This document shows positions 47,734-59,820 of a stretch of DNA of 64,000 nt, piece by piece. The notes under the pieces were generated by a model. It was not told where the DNA came from. It saw only the letters and a program-made list of their open reading frames with translations, and did no database searches. The first letter of the stretch is position 1. Each line of letters begins with the position of its first letter. This DNA is from Thinopyrum elongatum (Eukaryota; Streptophyta; Magnoliopsida; Poales; Poaceae), in assembly GCA_011799875.1 (NCBI GenBank), contig CM022299.1, positions 352,886,526 through 352,950,525 on the forward strand, given 5' to 3'. A program made the translations under genes and the position numbers.

Positions 47734-49872
47734 GTGTCCGAACGTCGTAACCGTACTTTATTAGATATGGTGCGATCTATGATGTCTCTTACCGATTTAC
47801 CACTATCATTTTGGGGTTATGCATTAGAGACAGCCGCATTCACGTTAAATAGGGCACCGTCTAAATCCGTTGAGATGACACCGTATGAACTGTGGTTTGG
47901 CAAGAAACCAGAGTTGTCGTTTCTTAAAGTTTGGGGTTGTGACACTTATGTCAAAAGGCTTCAGCCTGATAAGCTCGAACCCAAATCGGAGAAGTGCGTC
48001 TTCATAGGATACCCTAAGGAAACAATTGGGTACACCTTCTACCACAGATCCGAAGGCAAGATCTTTGTTGCCAAGAATGGAATCTTTCTAGAGAAGGAGT
48101 TTCTCTCGAAAGAAGTGAGTGGGAGGAAAGTAGAACTTGATGAGGTAATTGTACCTTCTCTCGAATTGGAAAATAGCACATCGGGGAAATCTGTTCCCGT
48201 GATGCCTACACCAGCTAGAGAGGAAGCAAATGATAATGATCATGAAACTTCAGATCAAGTTGCTACTGAACCTCGTAGGCCGACCAGAGCATGATCCGCA
48301 CGAGAGTGGTACGGTAATCCTGTCCTGGAAGTCATGTTACTAGACCAAGGCGAGCCTACAAACTATGAAGAAGCTATGATGAGCCCAGATTCCGACAGAT
48401 GGCTTGAGGCCATGAAATCTGAGATATGATCCATGTATGAGAACAAAGTGTGGACTTTGGTGGACTTGCCCGAAGATCGGCAAGCCATAGAGAATAAATG
48501 GATCTTCAAGAAGAAGACTGACACTGATGGTAATGTTACTGTCTACAAAGCTTGACTTGTCACAAAAGGTTTTTGACAAGTTCAATGGGTTGATTACGAT
48601 GAGACTTTCTCACCCGTAGCGATGCTTAAGTCCGTCCGAATCATGTTAGCAATTGCCACATTTTATGATTATGAAATCTGGCAAATGGACGTCAAAACTG
48701 CATTCCTTAATGGATTTCTTAAAGAAGAGTTGTATATGATGCAACCAGAAGGTTTTGTCGATCCTAAAGGTGCTAACAAAGTGTGCAAACTCCAGCGATC
48801 CATCTATGGACTGGTGCAAGCATCTCGGAGTTGGAATATACGCTTTGATGAGGTGATCAAAGCATATGGTTTTATACAGACTTTCGGTGAAGCCTGTATT
48901 TACAAGAAAGTGAGTGGGAGCTCTGTAGCATTTCTGATATTATATGTAGATGACATATTGTTGATTGGAAATGATATAGAATTTCTGGATAGCATAAAAG
49001 GATACTTGAATAAGAATTTTTCAATGAAAGACCTCGGTGAAGCTGCTTATATATTGGGCATCAAGATCTATAGAGATAGATTGAGACACTTAATAGGACT
49101 TTCACAAAGCACATACCTTGATAAAGTTTTGAAGAAGTTCAAAATGGATCAGTCAAAGAAAGGGTTCTTGCCTGTGTTACAAGGTGTGAAGTTGAGTCAG
49201 ACTCAAAGCCCAACCACTGCAGAAGATAGAGAGAAAATGAAAGTCATTCCCTATGCCTCAGCCATAGGTACTATCATGTATGCTATGCTGTGTACCAGAC
49301 CTGATGTGTGTCTTGCCATAAGTCTGGCAGGGAGGTACCAAAGTAATCCAGGAGTGGATCACTGGACAGCGGTCAAGAACATCCTGAAGTACCTGAAAAG
49401 GACCAATGATATGTTTCTCGTTTATGGAGGTGACGAAGAGCTCGTCGTAAATGGTTACATCGATGCTAGCTTCAACACTGATCCAGATGACTCTAAGTCT
49501 CAAACCAGATACGTGTTTATATTGAATGGTGGAGTTGTTAGTTGGTGCAGTTCCAAGCAGAGCGTTGTGGTGGGATCTACGTGTGAAGCGGAGTACATAG
49601 CTGCTTCGGAAGTAGCACATGAAGGAGTCTGGATGAAGGAGTTCATATCCGATCTAGGTGTAATACCTTGTGCATCGGGTCCAATGAAAATCTTTTGTGA
49701 CAACACTGCATCAATTGCCTTGGCGAAGGAATCCAGGTTTCGCAAGAGAACCAAACACATCAAGAGACACTTCAACTCCATTCATGAAAAGGTCAAGGAT
49801 GGAGACATGGAGATTTGTAAAATACATACAGATCTAAATGTAGCAGACCCGTTGACTAAACCTCTTCTGTGA
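47734..49872 (+). pseudogene. Angela integrase C-terminus, reverse transcriptase and RNase H
   Basis: The frame is continuous over 713 codons except for four TGA stops at 48292, 48427, 48553 and 48574. It holds the integrase tail (SERRNRTLLDMV, PYELWFGKKP), RT motifs [12 protein letters not shown], the catalytic YVDD at 48943-48954, LYGLVQASRSW-like IYGLVQASR, and RNase H motifs ASFNTDPDDSKS, SSKQ.VV..ST.EAEY and HFHSIHE-like FNSIHEKV. It ends VADPLTKPLL at 49872, the usual Copia end. The RT region after 48577 has no stop at all, but without a start it is not a functional gene. Confidence 0.9.
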
Positions 49873-49959
49873 GCAAAACATGATCAGCACCAAGACTCCA
49901 TGGGTGTTAGATTCATTACTATGTAATCTAGATTATTGACTCTAGTGCAAGTGTGAGAC

Positions 49960-51241
49960 TGAAGGAAATATGCCCTAGAGGCAATAATAAAGTTGTTATT
50001 TCATATTTCCTTATTCATGATAAAGGTTTATTATTCATGCTAGAATTGTATTGATCGGAAACTTAAATTCATGTGTGAATACATAAACAAATACCGTGTC
50101 CCTAGTAAGCCTCTACTAGACTAGCTCGTTGATCAAAGATGGTTAATGTTTCCTAACCATAGACATGTGTTGTCATTTGATAACGGGATCACATCATTAG
50201 GAGAATGATGTGATGGACAAGACCCATCCATTAGCTTAGCATATTGATCATTCAGTTCATTGCTATTACTTTCTTCATGTCAAATACATATTCCTTCGAC
50301 TATGAGATTATGCAACTCTCGGATACCGGAGGAATACCTTGTGTGCTATCAAACATCACAACGTAACTGGGTGATAATAAAGATGCTCTACAGGTATCTC
50401 CGAAGGTGTTTGTTGAGTTGGCATAGATCGAGATTAGGATTTGTCACTCCGAGTATCGGAGAGGTATCTCTGGGCCCTCTCGGTAATACACATCATAAGA
50501 AGCCTTGCAAGCAAAGTGACTAATGAGTTAGTTGCAAGATGATGTATTACGGAACGAGTAAAGAGACTTGCCGGTAACGAGATTGAACTAGGTATGAAGA
50601 TATCAACAATCAAATATCGGGCAAGTAACATACCGATGGACAAAGGGAATTGCATATGTTGTCATAACGGTTCGACCGATAAAGATCTTCGTAGAATATG
50701 TAGGAACCAATATGGGCATCCAAGTTCCGCTATTGTTTATTGATCGGAGAGGTGTCTCGGTCATGTCTACATAGTTCTCGAACCCGTAGGGTCCTCACGC
50801 TTAACGTTCGTTGACGATATAGTGTTATATGAGTTATATGATTTGGTGACCGAATGTTGTTCGGAGTCCCGGATGAGATCATGGACATGACGAGGAGTCT
50901 TGAAATGGTCGAGAGGTAAATATTGATATATAGGACGATGGTATTCGGACACCGGAAGTGTTTCGGAGTGTACCGGATAGTCATCGGAGTACCAGAGGGG
51001 GTACCAGACACCCCCAGGAGGATAGTGGGCCTATTGGGCCACAAGAGGGGAGCACACCAGCCCACAAGGGGCTGGCGCACCCCCCATGGCAGCCGCCCAA
51101 GTGGGGGAAAGGAAAGGGCGGATTCGCCCCCCCCCCCCCCTTCCTTCCCTCTTCCCCCTTTCCTTCCCCCTCCAACAAATATGGCAGGGGGTGCGGCCAA
51201 GGGCAGGAGCCCAAGTAGGATTCGGACCTACTTGGGGCGCC
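49960..51241 (+). repeat. 3' LTR of the Angela-type element, truncated
   Basis: Starts tgaaggaaatatgcc after the purine-rich 'gcaagtgtgagac' tract and aligns with the first about 1.28 kb of the 5' LTR. It is interrupted at 51241 by element B. A C-run lies at about 51127-51140. Confidence 0.9.
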
Positions 51242-51599
51242 CACTACAAAAAAAAGACACATCCGTGACATTTTGGCCCGAACGAAAAAAAAATTGTCAT
51301 GCTTATAACACTTCTATGACGATAATTGTGATAAAACCCGGTATCATCATAGATGTGGTGGGCTCCTACTTCTATGACAAAAAATCATCACAGAAAATGG
51401 GCTTTTCGTCCTGGGCGGGCCGGGGACGCACCTGCATGACATTCTTTGGGCCGTCCATGACGGAAAAAATTGTGGTAGAAGTGAGGGCGAGGAAAATTTC
51501 GGGAGTTCCCGGTTACGGTGGGTGGTCGGGGCCGAGCGATGCACGGAGGTTTGCACGTTTCTCTCATACACGTACGCGCGCGTGTGCGAGGCGTTGGGC

Positions 51600-52140
51600 T
51601 CTAACTGAACCCGAGCGAGGCGTTCGCTTACTGAACCCGAGCGATTGCACTAGCTACGTTACTGAACCCGAGCGATTGATCCCTTGGCTATTAACTGAAC
51701 CCGAGCGATTCCTTCGCTACTGCTGCTAACTGAAGATGATCGAAGCTGCCTCTTGATGAACAGTGACCGTTGTTGGGGGTTGGATGAACAGGACCCCGTG
51801 GTAATAGAGGCCGATGCTGCTGGATGAACAGGACCCTGATCGAGAGGAGGCCACCACACACCTGAGCCAGTTGGGGGTGGATGAACAGGACCCCATGGAG
51901 GGCTGGTTGAACAGTAGCCGGTGGAGGCTGGATGAATAGGACCCCGTGGAGGGCTGGTTGAACAGTAGCCGGTGGAGGCTCGTTCAACAGTAGCCGTGGA
52001 TGAACAGTATTTGGTGGAGGCAGCAAGAAGGTCATGGTGGATGAACAGTGTAGGTGGAGGCTGGAGGAAGTCGACGGTGGATGAACAGTAGCCCGTGCAG
52101 GCTGGAGCGAGGCAGTAGGCGGTGGATGAACAGTAGCCCG
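51600..52140. repeat. Short tandem repeats in element B
   Basis: 'ctgaacccgagcga' recurs every 30-50 bp (51605-51720), then 'gatgaacag(g/t)a.cc..tgg' units repeat to 52140. Both are degenerate minisatellites. The open frames that span them are by-products. Confidence 0.7.
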
Positions 52141-52440
52141 TGGAGTCCCATTTTGCGGCACGCCACACCCCTCCCGATGAACACAACCCCGTTTCGACCG
52201 TAGGCGCTCCAACGCAAGTTCGTTTCCTCCGTTTTGCGGTACGCCACACCCCTCCCGATCAACAGGACCCCGTTTCGACCGTAGGCACTCGAACAGAAGT
52301 CCGTTTCCTCCGTTTTGCGGTACGCCAGACCCTTCCCGATGAACAGGACCACGTTTCGACCGTAGGTGGTCGAACAGAAGGCCGTTTCCTCTGTTCTGTG
52401 GTACGCCAGACCTCGTTTCGGCTGTTCCGTCCAAGCTGGT
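52141..52440. repeat. 81-bp tandem repeat array in element B
   Basis: Anchors 'cgtttcgaccgtagg' lie at 52190, 52271 and 52352, exactly 81 bp apart, with a partial fourth unit. The unit is 27 codons long, so frames on both strands stay open without coding meaning. Confidence 0.85.
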
Positions 52441-53409
52441 TGGCTCCCGATGAACACGCGACGTTGTTTACTCCGTTCCGACCCAGCCGGTTGGCTGCCG
52501 ATGAACAGGACGATGTCGCTCGGTTGCTGTACGCGTTAGAGACCTCGCCCGTATGTACACGATATAGACGGGACTGCGTGACATGCTATGTCGGCGCCTC
52601 TACTTCAACACGTGTCGCTCCTTACTCGGCCACGGTACGTCGCTGCAGAGAGACCGATCGACCGCTATGTACGTACACGTTCACGGCCAGACAGATAACG
52701 CTACCTTCGCTTCAACCTGCTGGGTCCCAGCTGTCAGGGGGTAAGAAGGCACTTCCTTCCATGCGAAGATAAAGCCGGTGGGTCCCAGCTGTCAGGGGGG
52801 AACGTTTTTTTCGCGAAATACAGAGGCCCTTCCGGTGGGTCTGAGCTGCCAGGTGGAGGAATCATTATTTTGCGCGTAATAAGGAGGCACTTCCTTGCGT
52901 GCGGCCATGGACCCAGCTGTCAGCCTCTCCACTTACACTCCTCTTCTGATGGCTGTCGTTCATTGACCGCGTTGACGATGCTGTACCGTCCGAGAGCACC
53001 AAGGTGGTGGACGACGGCGCGACCTAGGAAGGGAACGACCTGGAGCCGGGGAATACGCAAGAGTGGATGCCCACGCGGAGGGGAGTATGAGGGTTGCCTG
53101 GTTCGGCTGCGGTTTGAGGCTGCCATCGCCGGAGAATAACAGGGGGTGTGGGTGAGTAGAGGGAAGGCCTGGCCAGCGATGGGAGTAGGGTGGGGCGGTG
53201 AGGCCTGCGCGACAGCACAACCGGCCACTGGAGGCAAGAGCAGGCGGTCCCGCCGGTGCTGGTTTGGGCGGCTGGTGCAAGAAGATCAGAGATTGAAGAA
53301 GCAGCAGGACCGTTCTATTAAAATCCAACGGTCACTGCTACTAGAATCATTTGTTGACTAAGTTGACAAAGCCCGGCGTACGCGTCAACTTACACTACTG
53401 GAATCTGGG

Positions 53410-53860
53410 TCTTTGCCATCTGCCAGCTCTTTGCCGTCTGCCAGCTGATGGCAAAGAGGCTCTTTGCCGTCTGTCTTCTCAAAGCAGACGGCAAAGAACC
53501 AGCTGATGGCAAACAGGGTCTTTGCCATCTGCGAGCTCTTTGCCGTCCGCCAGCAGACGGCAAAGAGTTCTTTGCCATCCGCCAGCAGACGGCAAAGTCC
53601 AAAGTGGACCCCACGGGGGTACTGCACTGGGTAGGTCACACGGGCCACTTCTTTGCCGTCTGCCAGCAGACGGCAAAGATTTCTTTGCCGTCTGCCAGCA
53701 GACGGCAAAGAGGTAAGAGGGGCCGCACAGTTTCACGGCGGTGGCCGTCTAACGGTCATCCTCTTTGCTCTGCTGGCGGACGGCAAAGAATTCTTTGCCG
53801 TCCGCCAGCAGACGGCAAAGAAAAAAAAACAGACGGCAATGCGGGGGGTTAATTTGGCCC
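53410..53860. repeat. 5' subterminal repeats of CACTA 2
   Basis: At least fifteen 'tttgccgtc'/'gacggcaaa' or 'gatggcaaa' motifs in both orientations, many as palindromic pairs such as gtctgccagcagac. Confidence 0.88.
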
Positions 53861-55177
53861 CCGCGCGCGCGCCCTCCTCCATCTCTTTCTCTCCCGCCTC
53901 CCCACCCTCTGCCTCCCGCACGCGCGCGCAGGCCCGCCCGCCGGCCCCTCCCCCCCTCGGCCTGCCGCCGGTCCTCCCCCTCGCCTCTCTCTATCCCTGC
54001 CTCCATCCTCCGACCCGATCTCCCCCCCTGTCCTCCTCCTGGAATTACCGCTCATCCCAGGTCGGGGAGCAAGAGGGGAGCCTCCGCTGTTCTCCTTCCT
54101 CCATCCCCGGGGTGAAAAGGTCGTCCTCCCTTGATTGAAGGACCCTAGTGTTAATCCCCCCCCTTTCCCCCTCACTCCAGTCCGGGGCCCTCCCTCCCCC
54201 TTCTCCCGTCCACCCTCCCCCTCCTCCCCCTCCGCCTTCTCCTCCTTCCCCCCGAATGGCCCCCTCCAGCGATCCTCCTCACGGGAGCTCCCTCCCGCGG
54301 GTCCGCGGGTCCTCGCCCCTCACTCTGCAGCACCCAGTAGGAAAAGCCCCTCCGTCCACAGCACTCCTCGCGCCCTACCCCCCCCCCTCCCGTTCCTCCC
54401 GCTCCTGCCCCCTGTCCTTCCTCCTCCCCCAATCACTCCCCCGGCTCCCTCCCCTCCACTCCATCATCCTCCCCTACTCTGTCCTCCTACCCCTTCTGCC
54501 CCTCCCCCCTTTTCCCCCTCCCCTCTCCCCCCCCATTCTCCGCCTTCCGGGGGCCCCTCCTCCTCCTTCGCTCTTCCATGGGAAAGCCCCTCCGGTGCTC
54601 GCCGCTCCGCTCCTCTGTCGCACTACGGCCGCCCCCTCCCGCCCCGCTCTGGACCGCTCTCACTCCTTCCTCTCATCGCTCTCCTCTGCGGGCTGCGGCT
54701 CTACTGCTCTGCACGCCGGCTCTGCTCCGGGCTCCGGCCTCCCTTGCCCTGGTCTCCGCGACTCTGCCTGTCCGCCACGCCGTCTGCCGCAGCCGCAGCC
54801 GCACTGAAGAGTCGGATTGGTAATGGACAGACTCACTCACTCACAGACAGGATAATATGTGCATGTGCATTGTGCTACACTGACTGCTACTGCCTTGCTG
54901 TTGTTGTTAAAATTTTGTAGATTGAACATTTTTGATCTGCTTGCTATAATGTTAGTATTTGCTACTGCAGTACTGCTTATCGTTGTTGCTACTGACCAAA
55001 TAATTACTGAGCGAGAAATATTTGCAAAGGTTGATGATGATGCTATTATATATCGCTTTCAAGACTATAGATTTCGCAAAGGAACTTTACCTCGTCGTAG
55101 TAGCAAGTTTTCAACTTTGTACAATGTTAATTGTTTCACTTGATGTTTATGTCTTCTCTCATGAAATTTCACCCTGA
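53861..55177. other. CT-rich leader region of CACTA 2
   Basis: 53870-54830 is C/T-rich with several overlapping Pro/Ser-rich frames, none convincing. 54830-55177 is AT-richer with one 94-codon frame of no known family. Probably 5' UTR and promoter. Confidence 0.4.
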
Positions 55178-55305
55178 CCCTGACCCCGACACCCTGATCG
55201 ACACCCTGATCGACCCCGACATACGACATCCTGACATCCCGATCGACACCTACACCCTGACACCAAACCCCGACCCTGCCCCGACCCCGACCCCGACGGG
55301 GTCAT
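55178..55305. repeat. Degenerate CCCTGA/CCCCGA repeat
   Basis: Short words accctgac, atcgacac and cccgacc repeat for about 130 bp. It resembles but is not the telomere repeat (CCCTAAA). Confidence 0.75.
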
Positions 55306-55687
55306 ATATTTGTGAATTATGAGTTAGGTCGTATATTTTTCAATTTTGTTATGCAAAACATCATATATATTTGTGTTAATCAGGTGGATTTAAAATGTGC
55401 AGTTGTTTCGTCGCTGCAAGGGTGTGGTGTTTGACGACCTCCCCGTGCGTTCGACGAGCTCCGCCCCTGCATTCCTTGGTGAGCACAAATGACATCTCCT
55501 CCTCCCCCCAACATTTGCTCTATTCCGGTCTTCGTGCCAATGAAACTAGCTAGCTATAGGTGTCCGTCATCAGTATGCGTAACCACTATGCGTCTCCCGT
55601 TCGAAAGGGTTACATCTATAAATATGCATGCATTTGCATATTTATAATCGTGATTCTTTCGAATTGTCCAGCGTTATCCATGGACAG
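55306..55687. other. Probable 5' UTR with intron signals of CACTA 2
   Basis: Contains an exon-like GC-rich stretch ending 'ttccttggtgagcac' (donor-like GGTGAGC near 55479). No protein recognised. Confidence 0.35.
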
Positions 55688-55903
55688 CCCGAGTATGTGT
55701 AGATTGGGTTCGTTTTCCTATATGCTCTGCTCCGGATCCGATGCAGAATTTCGTCAGTGCCTCCCTGTTGTTCTCCGGGTACACATCCTCTCTGCTTATT
55801 GCCGAGACGTGTATCAGGAGAACAGCGGGGAGGTGCTGCCGAAATTTTGCGTCAGATCCGGAGCAGAGCATGGGAAAACGAACTCAATCTACACATACTC
55901 GGG
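55688..55903 (+). repeat. 216-bp imperfect inverted repeat (possible hairpin RNA)
   Basis: The left arm from 55688 (cccgagtatgtgtagattg) is perfectly complementary to the end of the right arm (caatctacacatactcggg, to 55903). The complementarity continues inward over arms of about 100 bp, including a 14-bp identical block ctctgctccggatc, down to a short loop near 55795-55800. Mismatches are scattered. It lies 135 bp before the TNP2 start, so transcripts of the gene would include a long stem. Confidence 0.85.
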
Positions 55904-56037
55904 TGGGATTAGGACCTATCTTTACCTATTAGCATGTAGGTTGCATGGACGTAAGAGAACTGACAAACTCCATTAACTAATGGATATGGTTTGCTTAATG
56001 ATGTATATATTTATTGTCTGTCTAGTAGGAAGTCAAT

Positions 56038-59000
56038 ATGAGTGATCGTGCGTGGATGTACACCGGTTACACTAGTCAGAAAGTTTGGACCGGTGAATGG
56101 TTAACAAAAACCAAAGAGTTTGTTAGAGCCGCATTTGCTAATGGCCAGAGATTAAGCTGGTGCCCCTGTGTCCGGTGCGACAACTTTAATAAGAGGGACG
56201 AGCTTGAAATGAGTAAACACCTGCAGAAGTTTGGTTTTACGCCTGGTTACACGGTCTGGACATTTCATGGTGAGTCTGCCCAACGTGCCAGACCTGAGGT
56301 GGTTCGTCGGCGCACCGACGAGCATGGTACCGGGATGGAAGACATGGTGCAAGACTTTGACGATGCTCGGGACTCGGACGAGGAGATGGAGGAATCTGCA
56401 AAGGCCTTCACTGAAATGTTGGAGTCCTCAAAACGTCCTCTCCACGAGCACACTGAGCTTTGTCAGCTGGATGCCATCTCACAAATCATGGCTTTGAAGG
56501 CTCAGTTCAACTTGGGTAGAGAATGCTACGACGCGATGATGACAGTATTCGGACGATTTCTACCCAAAGGCCATGTGCTACCTACAAACCTGTACCAGTC
56601 AGACAAAATCCTCCGTGCTCTTAAGATGCCCTATGAGAAGATACATGCCTGTGAGAAAGGATGTGTCTTATTTAGGCACCAGTATGAGGACTTGAACTAT
56701 TGTCCCATTTGCGAGTCATCCAGGTATGTTGTGGTAGACAATGGTATGGGTGAGAAGACGCAGACCAAAATACCCGTTAATGTTCTTCGGTATTTGCCAA
56801 TCGTACCAAGACTTCAACGTCTTTTCATGGTCAAAGAGACGGCTAGACATATGACATGGCACAAAACGGGCAAAAGAACCGAACGTGATGCAGATGGGAA
56901 TGTGATGATGGTGCACACATCGGATGGTGAAGCGTGGAAGCACTTCGATGCATTACATAAGGAAAAAACGGCAGATCCAAGGCATCCTCGAGTCGCCGTC
57001 AGCACGGATGGGTTCAGTGTGTATGGTCAGACGGCAACCCAATACAGTTGTTGGCCCGTGTTTGTCATTCCACTCAATCTCCCCCCCGGACAGATTATGC
57101 AAAGAAAGAACATTTTCCTGACGTTGATAATTCCAGGGCCCAACTATCCGGGGAAGAATATGAATGTGTACATGCAGCCGCTTAAGGACGAATTGCAAGA
57201 AGCTTGGGATAATGGGTTCAAGACATACGACGCCTTTAGCAAACAGAACTTCATAATGCGTGCCTGGTACATGTACTCGACGCATGACTTGCCGGCGTAT
57301 GCGCTATTCGTTGGCTGGTGTGTGCATGGAAGGTTCCCGTGCCCCACATGCAAGGGAGCTCTTGAGTTTCGTTGGCTGACCGCAGGGCACAAGTATAGTT
57401 GCTTTGACTTGCATAGACCGTTTCTGGATCCTCACCATAAGTTCAGGAAAGGCAAGAAGAACTTCATGAAAGGTAGAGTTGTCAAACACTCTGCACCACC
57501 TGCGTTGACAGGCCAACAAACCCTAGATCAGTTAAACGCTCTCGAGCCAGATCCAGTGCGTCCAGGGTATTTCAAGGGGTATAATAAGGAACACGCCTGG
57601 ACTCACAAGACATGCTTATGGGATCTGCCTTACTTCAAAGACCTCCTTTGCCCACACAACATCGACGTGATGCACACCGAAAAGAACATCGCCGAAGCCA
57701 TTTTTGGCACATTGTTCGGCATAGAGGGGAAGTCAAAGGATAATCCTAAGGCTAGAGTCGATCAAGAGGAGCTATGTGATAGACCGTTACAAAACATGCA
57801 AGATCCGAAAGGAAAGCGGAACTTCACGAAGCCAAAGGCATGGTTCAATCTTGGAAGGCCAGCTATGAGGGAAATTATTCTGTGGGTGAAAATGCAGTTG
57901 ATGTTCCCCGATGGGTATGCAGCAAATCTAAAGAGGGGAACGAGTCTTGAAAAATTGAAAATATTTGGTCTAAAAAGTCATGATTGGCACATATGGATTG
58001 AGCGGATAATGCCGGTGATGTTGCGTGGCTTCATCCCTGAGGATGAATGGCTAGTACTGGCAGAGCTGAGCTATTTCTTCCGTGTTCTTTGTGCGAAAGA
58101 ACTATCGCCTGGCCTCCTCGAAGAAATGGAACAGTTGGCACCGGAGTTGATCTGCAAGTTAGAGAAAATCTTTCCGCCGAGCATGTTTAATCCAATGCAG
58201 CACTTGATTTTGCATCTCCCGACCGAGGCAAGATTGGGAGGGCCCGTGCAAAATTGTTGGTGCTACTCAACTGAGAGAATGCAGAAGACGCTTCGAGCAA
58301 AATGTAAAAACAAACGTAGAATTGAAGCATCGATGGCCGAGGCATTCATCACTGAGGAGGCGGCAAACTTCGTGACAGCACACTACGAAGCCAAAAATCG
58401 TCATTTGCATAATCCGAAGCCTCGGTACAATGCTGACGACCCTAAAAAGGGTCAATCCAACCTCAGCCTATTCAAAGGGGATCTCGCACCAGCCAGTGGT
58501 TGGAAACCAGTACCGTTGGGTGTTGAAGAATGGCGGACCATTTCGCTGTATCTCTTCAACAACCTAACAGAAGTGCGGCCGTACATCGAGTAAGATCTCC
58601 GTACATTGTTTCGCAATTTCTAATTCCTTTGAACTGCTCTTATTTCGGGATATTTGATGCAGTCGATACGTCGCCATATTCTCGTATGGTGCAGTGATAC
58701 AAAAGGATTCCATCGAAGAGTATGAGCTTCTCGCAAAGCAAGGAGGCGCCTATCCCGGTTTCATCTCTTGGTTCAAACAAACGGTAATTTCCATTAGACC
58801 ATTTCATTTCTTTGGCTAATTTGCGACTAATGCAACAATCCTTTCGTATTAAACTTGTAGGCTAATTCAGAGATTATGGATGCCGAATTGAGACAAGTAG
58901 CTAATGGTTTTGACTATAAGGTCCGTTCATTTGACAAATACGACATCAACGGGTATCGCTTTCGTACCTATGGCAAAGAGCTATCTATGGCCGACCGAAA

Positions 59001-59676
59001 GTCTACAAATTGTTGTGTCTCTGCTATCGGCGAAGGAGGTATTGAGTATTATGGAAGAGTTGAAGCAATTTATGAACTTCAATTCTATGGTGAAAACCCA
59101 CCAAACGTCGTAGTCTTCAGATGCTATTGGTTCCAGCCGAAGGATACTAGAAGGACTCATGAACATATAGGGCTAGTCGAAATCAAACAAAGCACCCATT
59201 TGGATGTTCCCGATGTCTATATTACGGCTCAACAGGCAACCCAAGTTTTCTATCTACCGTGGGCCTGTCAAAGTGATTCAAATCTCAGTGGTTGGGATGT
59301 CGTTTATGAAGTGCCGCCACGTGTTAGACCACCTCCCCCCAATGAAGAGGATTATGACCAAGACACATATGACGAAGGAGAATTCTTCCAAGAAACACGT
59401 CTTTCCAAAAAACATTTCAAGAACCGCTCAACTGTACCCCTGAACATTGAAGTAGACAGCGATAGTGAATCCGACTTCACCCCTGAGCCGGAACAAGAAG
59501 AGCCGGAACAAGAAGAAGTTACTGCTGCAGATGACCTTTCAATGCTTGAACAATTACGTAAAGGAGGCCTTCCACATGTTGATGCATTTATTAATGATGA
59601 TGATGAGCTCATCACTGATAGTGATGATGATGATGCATTTAATGATCCCGGAGCATATATAGACGATTCAGAGTAA
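56038..59676 (+). CDS. CACTA TNP2-type transposase, three exons
   Basis: TNP2/TNPD is the catalytic transposase that cuts CACTA ends. Exons 56038-58589, 58663-58783 and 58861-59676 have GT/AG borders and matching phases and give 1162 codons with no stop. Domains in order: transposase-associated zinc-binding region (residues about 3-82, WCPCVRCDN), TNP2 core (about 290-560) with STDGFSVYG at about 322 and NIDVMHTEKN at about 541 carrying the likely catalytic Asp residues, DUF4218 (about 650-790, YSTERMQKTLRAK), and DUF4216 (about 915-982, YGRVEAIYELQF, VVFRCYWF). The tail is very acidic. Length is normal for the family. The start follows 'aagtcaat' and an in-frame upstream stop is near. Intact coding is unusual in this decayed region. 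Confidence 0.93.
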
Positions 59677-59820
59677 TATTAGTAATGTCAGGTATTCAAT
59701 TTTTTATTATGTTCATGATGATGATACTCTTAAATTATATACATAGTATTCATGTCAGTTATTCAAATTTTTATGTTATACTAATGTCGTTTACTTTTTG
59801 TCATTGCAGGTGTTGACAGG
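59677..59820. other. Spacer between TNP2 and the TNPA-like gene
   Basis: 144 bp of AT-rich sequence with an acceptor-like 'cattgcag' at about 59810, 10 bp before the next Met. The two genes may share a primary transcript, as in En/Spm. Confidence 0.45.

Larger units (their letters stand above)
42966..51241 (+). mobile_element. Angela/BARE-type Copia retrotransposon, 3' LTR interrupted
   Basis: 5' LTR, primer site, gag-pol and partial 3' LTR in canonical Copia order (gag, protease, integrase, RT, RNase H). It inserted into the gag region of the minus-strand Copia fragment. The 3' LTR is cut at 51241 by CACTA-like element B, so the element's end lies outside the window or beyond element B. Gag-pol has many stops and is not functional. 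In the first 190 bp of the two LTRs I count about eight differences, so the insertion is old. Confidence 0.92.
51242..53392 (+). mobile_element. CACTA-like element B, left part
   Basis: Starts CACTACAAAAAAAAGACAC inside the Angela LTR; the first 14 bases match the terminus of element A. 'ctatgac'/'gtcat' short repeats follow, then tandem arrays at 51600-51730 and 52140-52440, then 'gtcccagctgtcaggggg' units to about 52920. No coding domain seen. It is split by CACTA 2 and resumes at 63717; its right end is outside the window. Confidence 0.65.

Noticed and set aside
50923..51729. 268-codon frame
   Set aside because: It crosses the border between the Angela LTR and element B, so it is an accidental fusion of two transposons.
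52140..52772. 210-codon plus-strand frame and long minus-strand frames over the same DNA
   Set aside because: Caused by the 81-bp tandem array, whose unit is a multiple of three. No domain.
53410..53860. Regular short repeats that could suggest a CRISPR array
   Set aside because: Plant DNA, repeats in both orientations with irregular spacing, next to CACTA termini. They are subterminal repeats.
54135..54920. Pro/Ser-rich frames of 220-260 codons in CACTA 2
   Set aside because: Two frames overlap fully and both follow CT-rich base composition. No conserved motif.
55178..55305. Telomere-like repeat
   Set aside because: Words are CCCTGA/CCCCGA and irregular, not CCCTAAA. Degenerate minisatellite inside CACTA 2.
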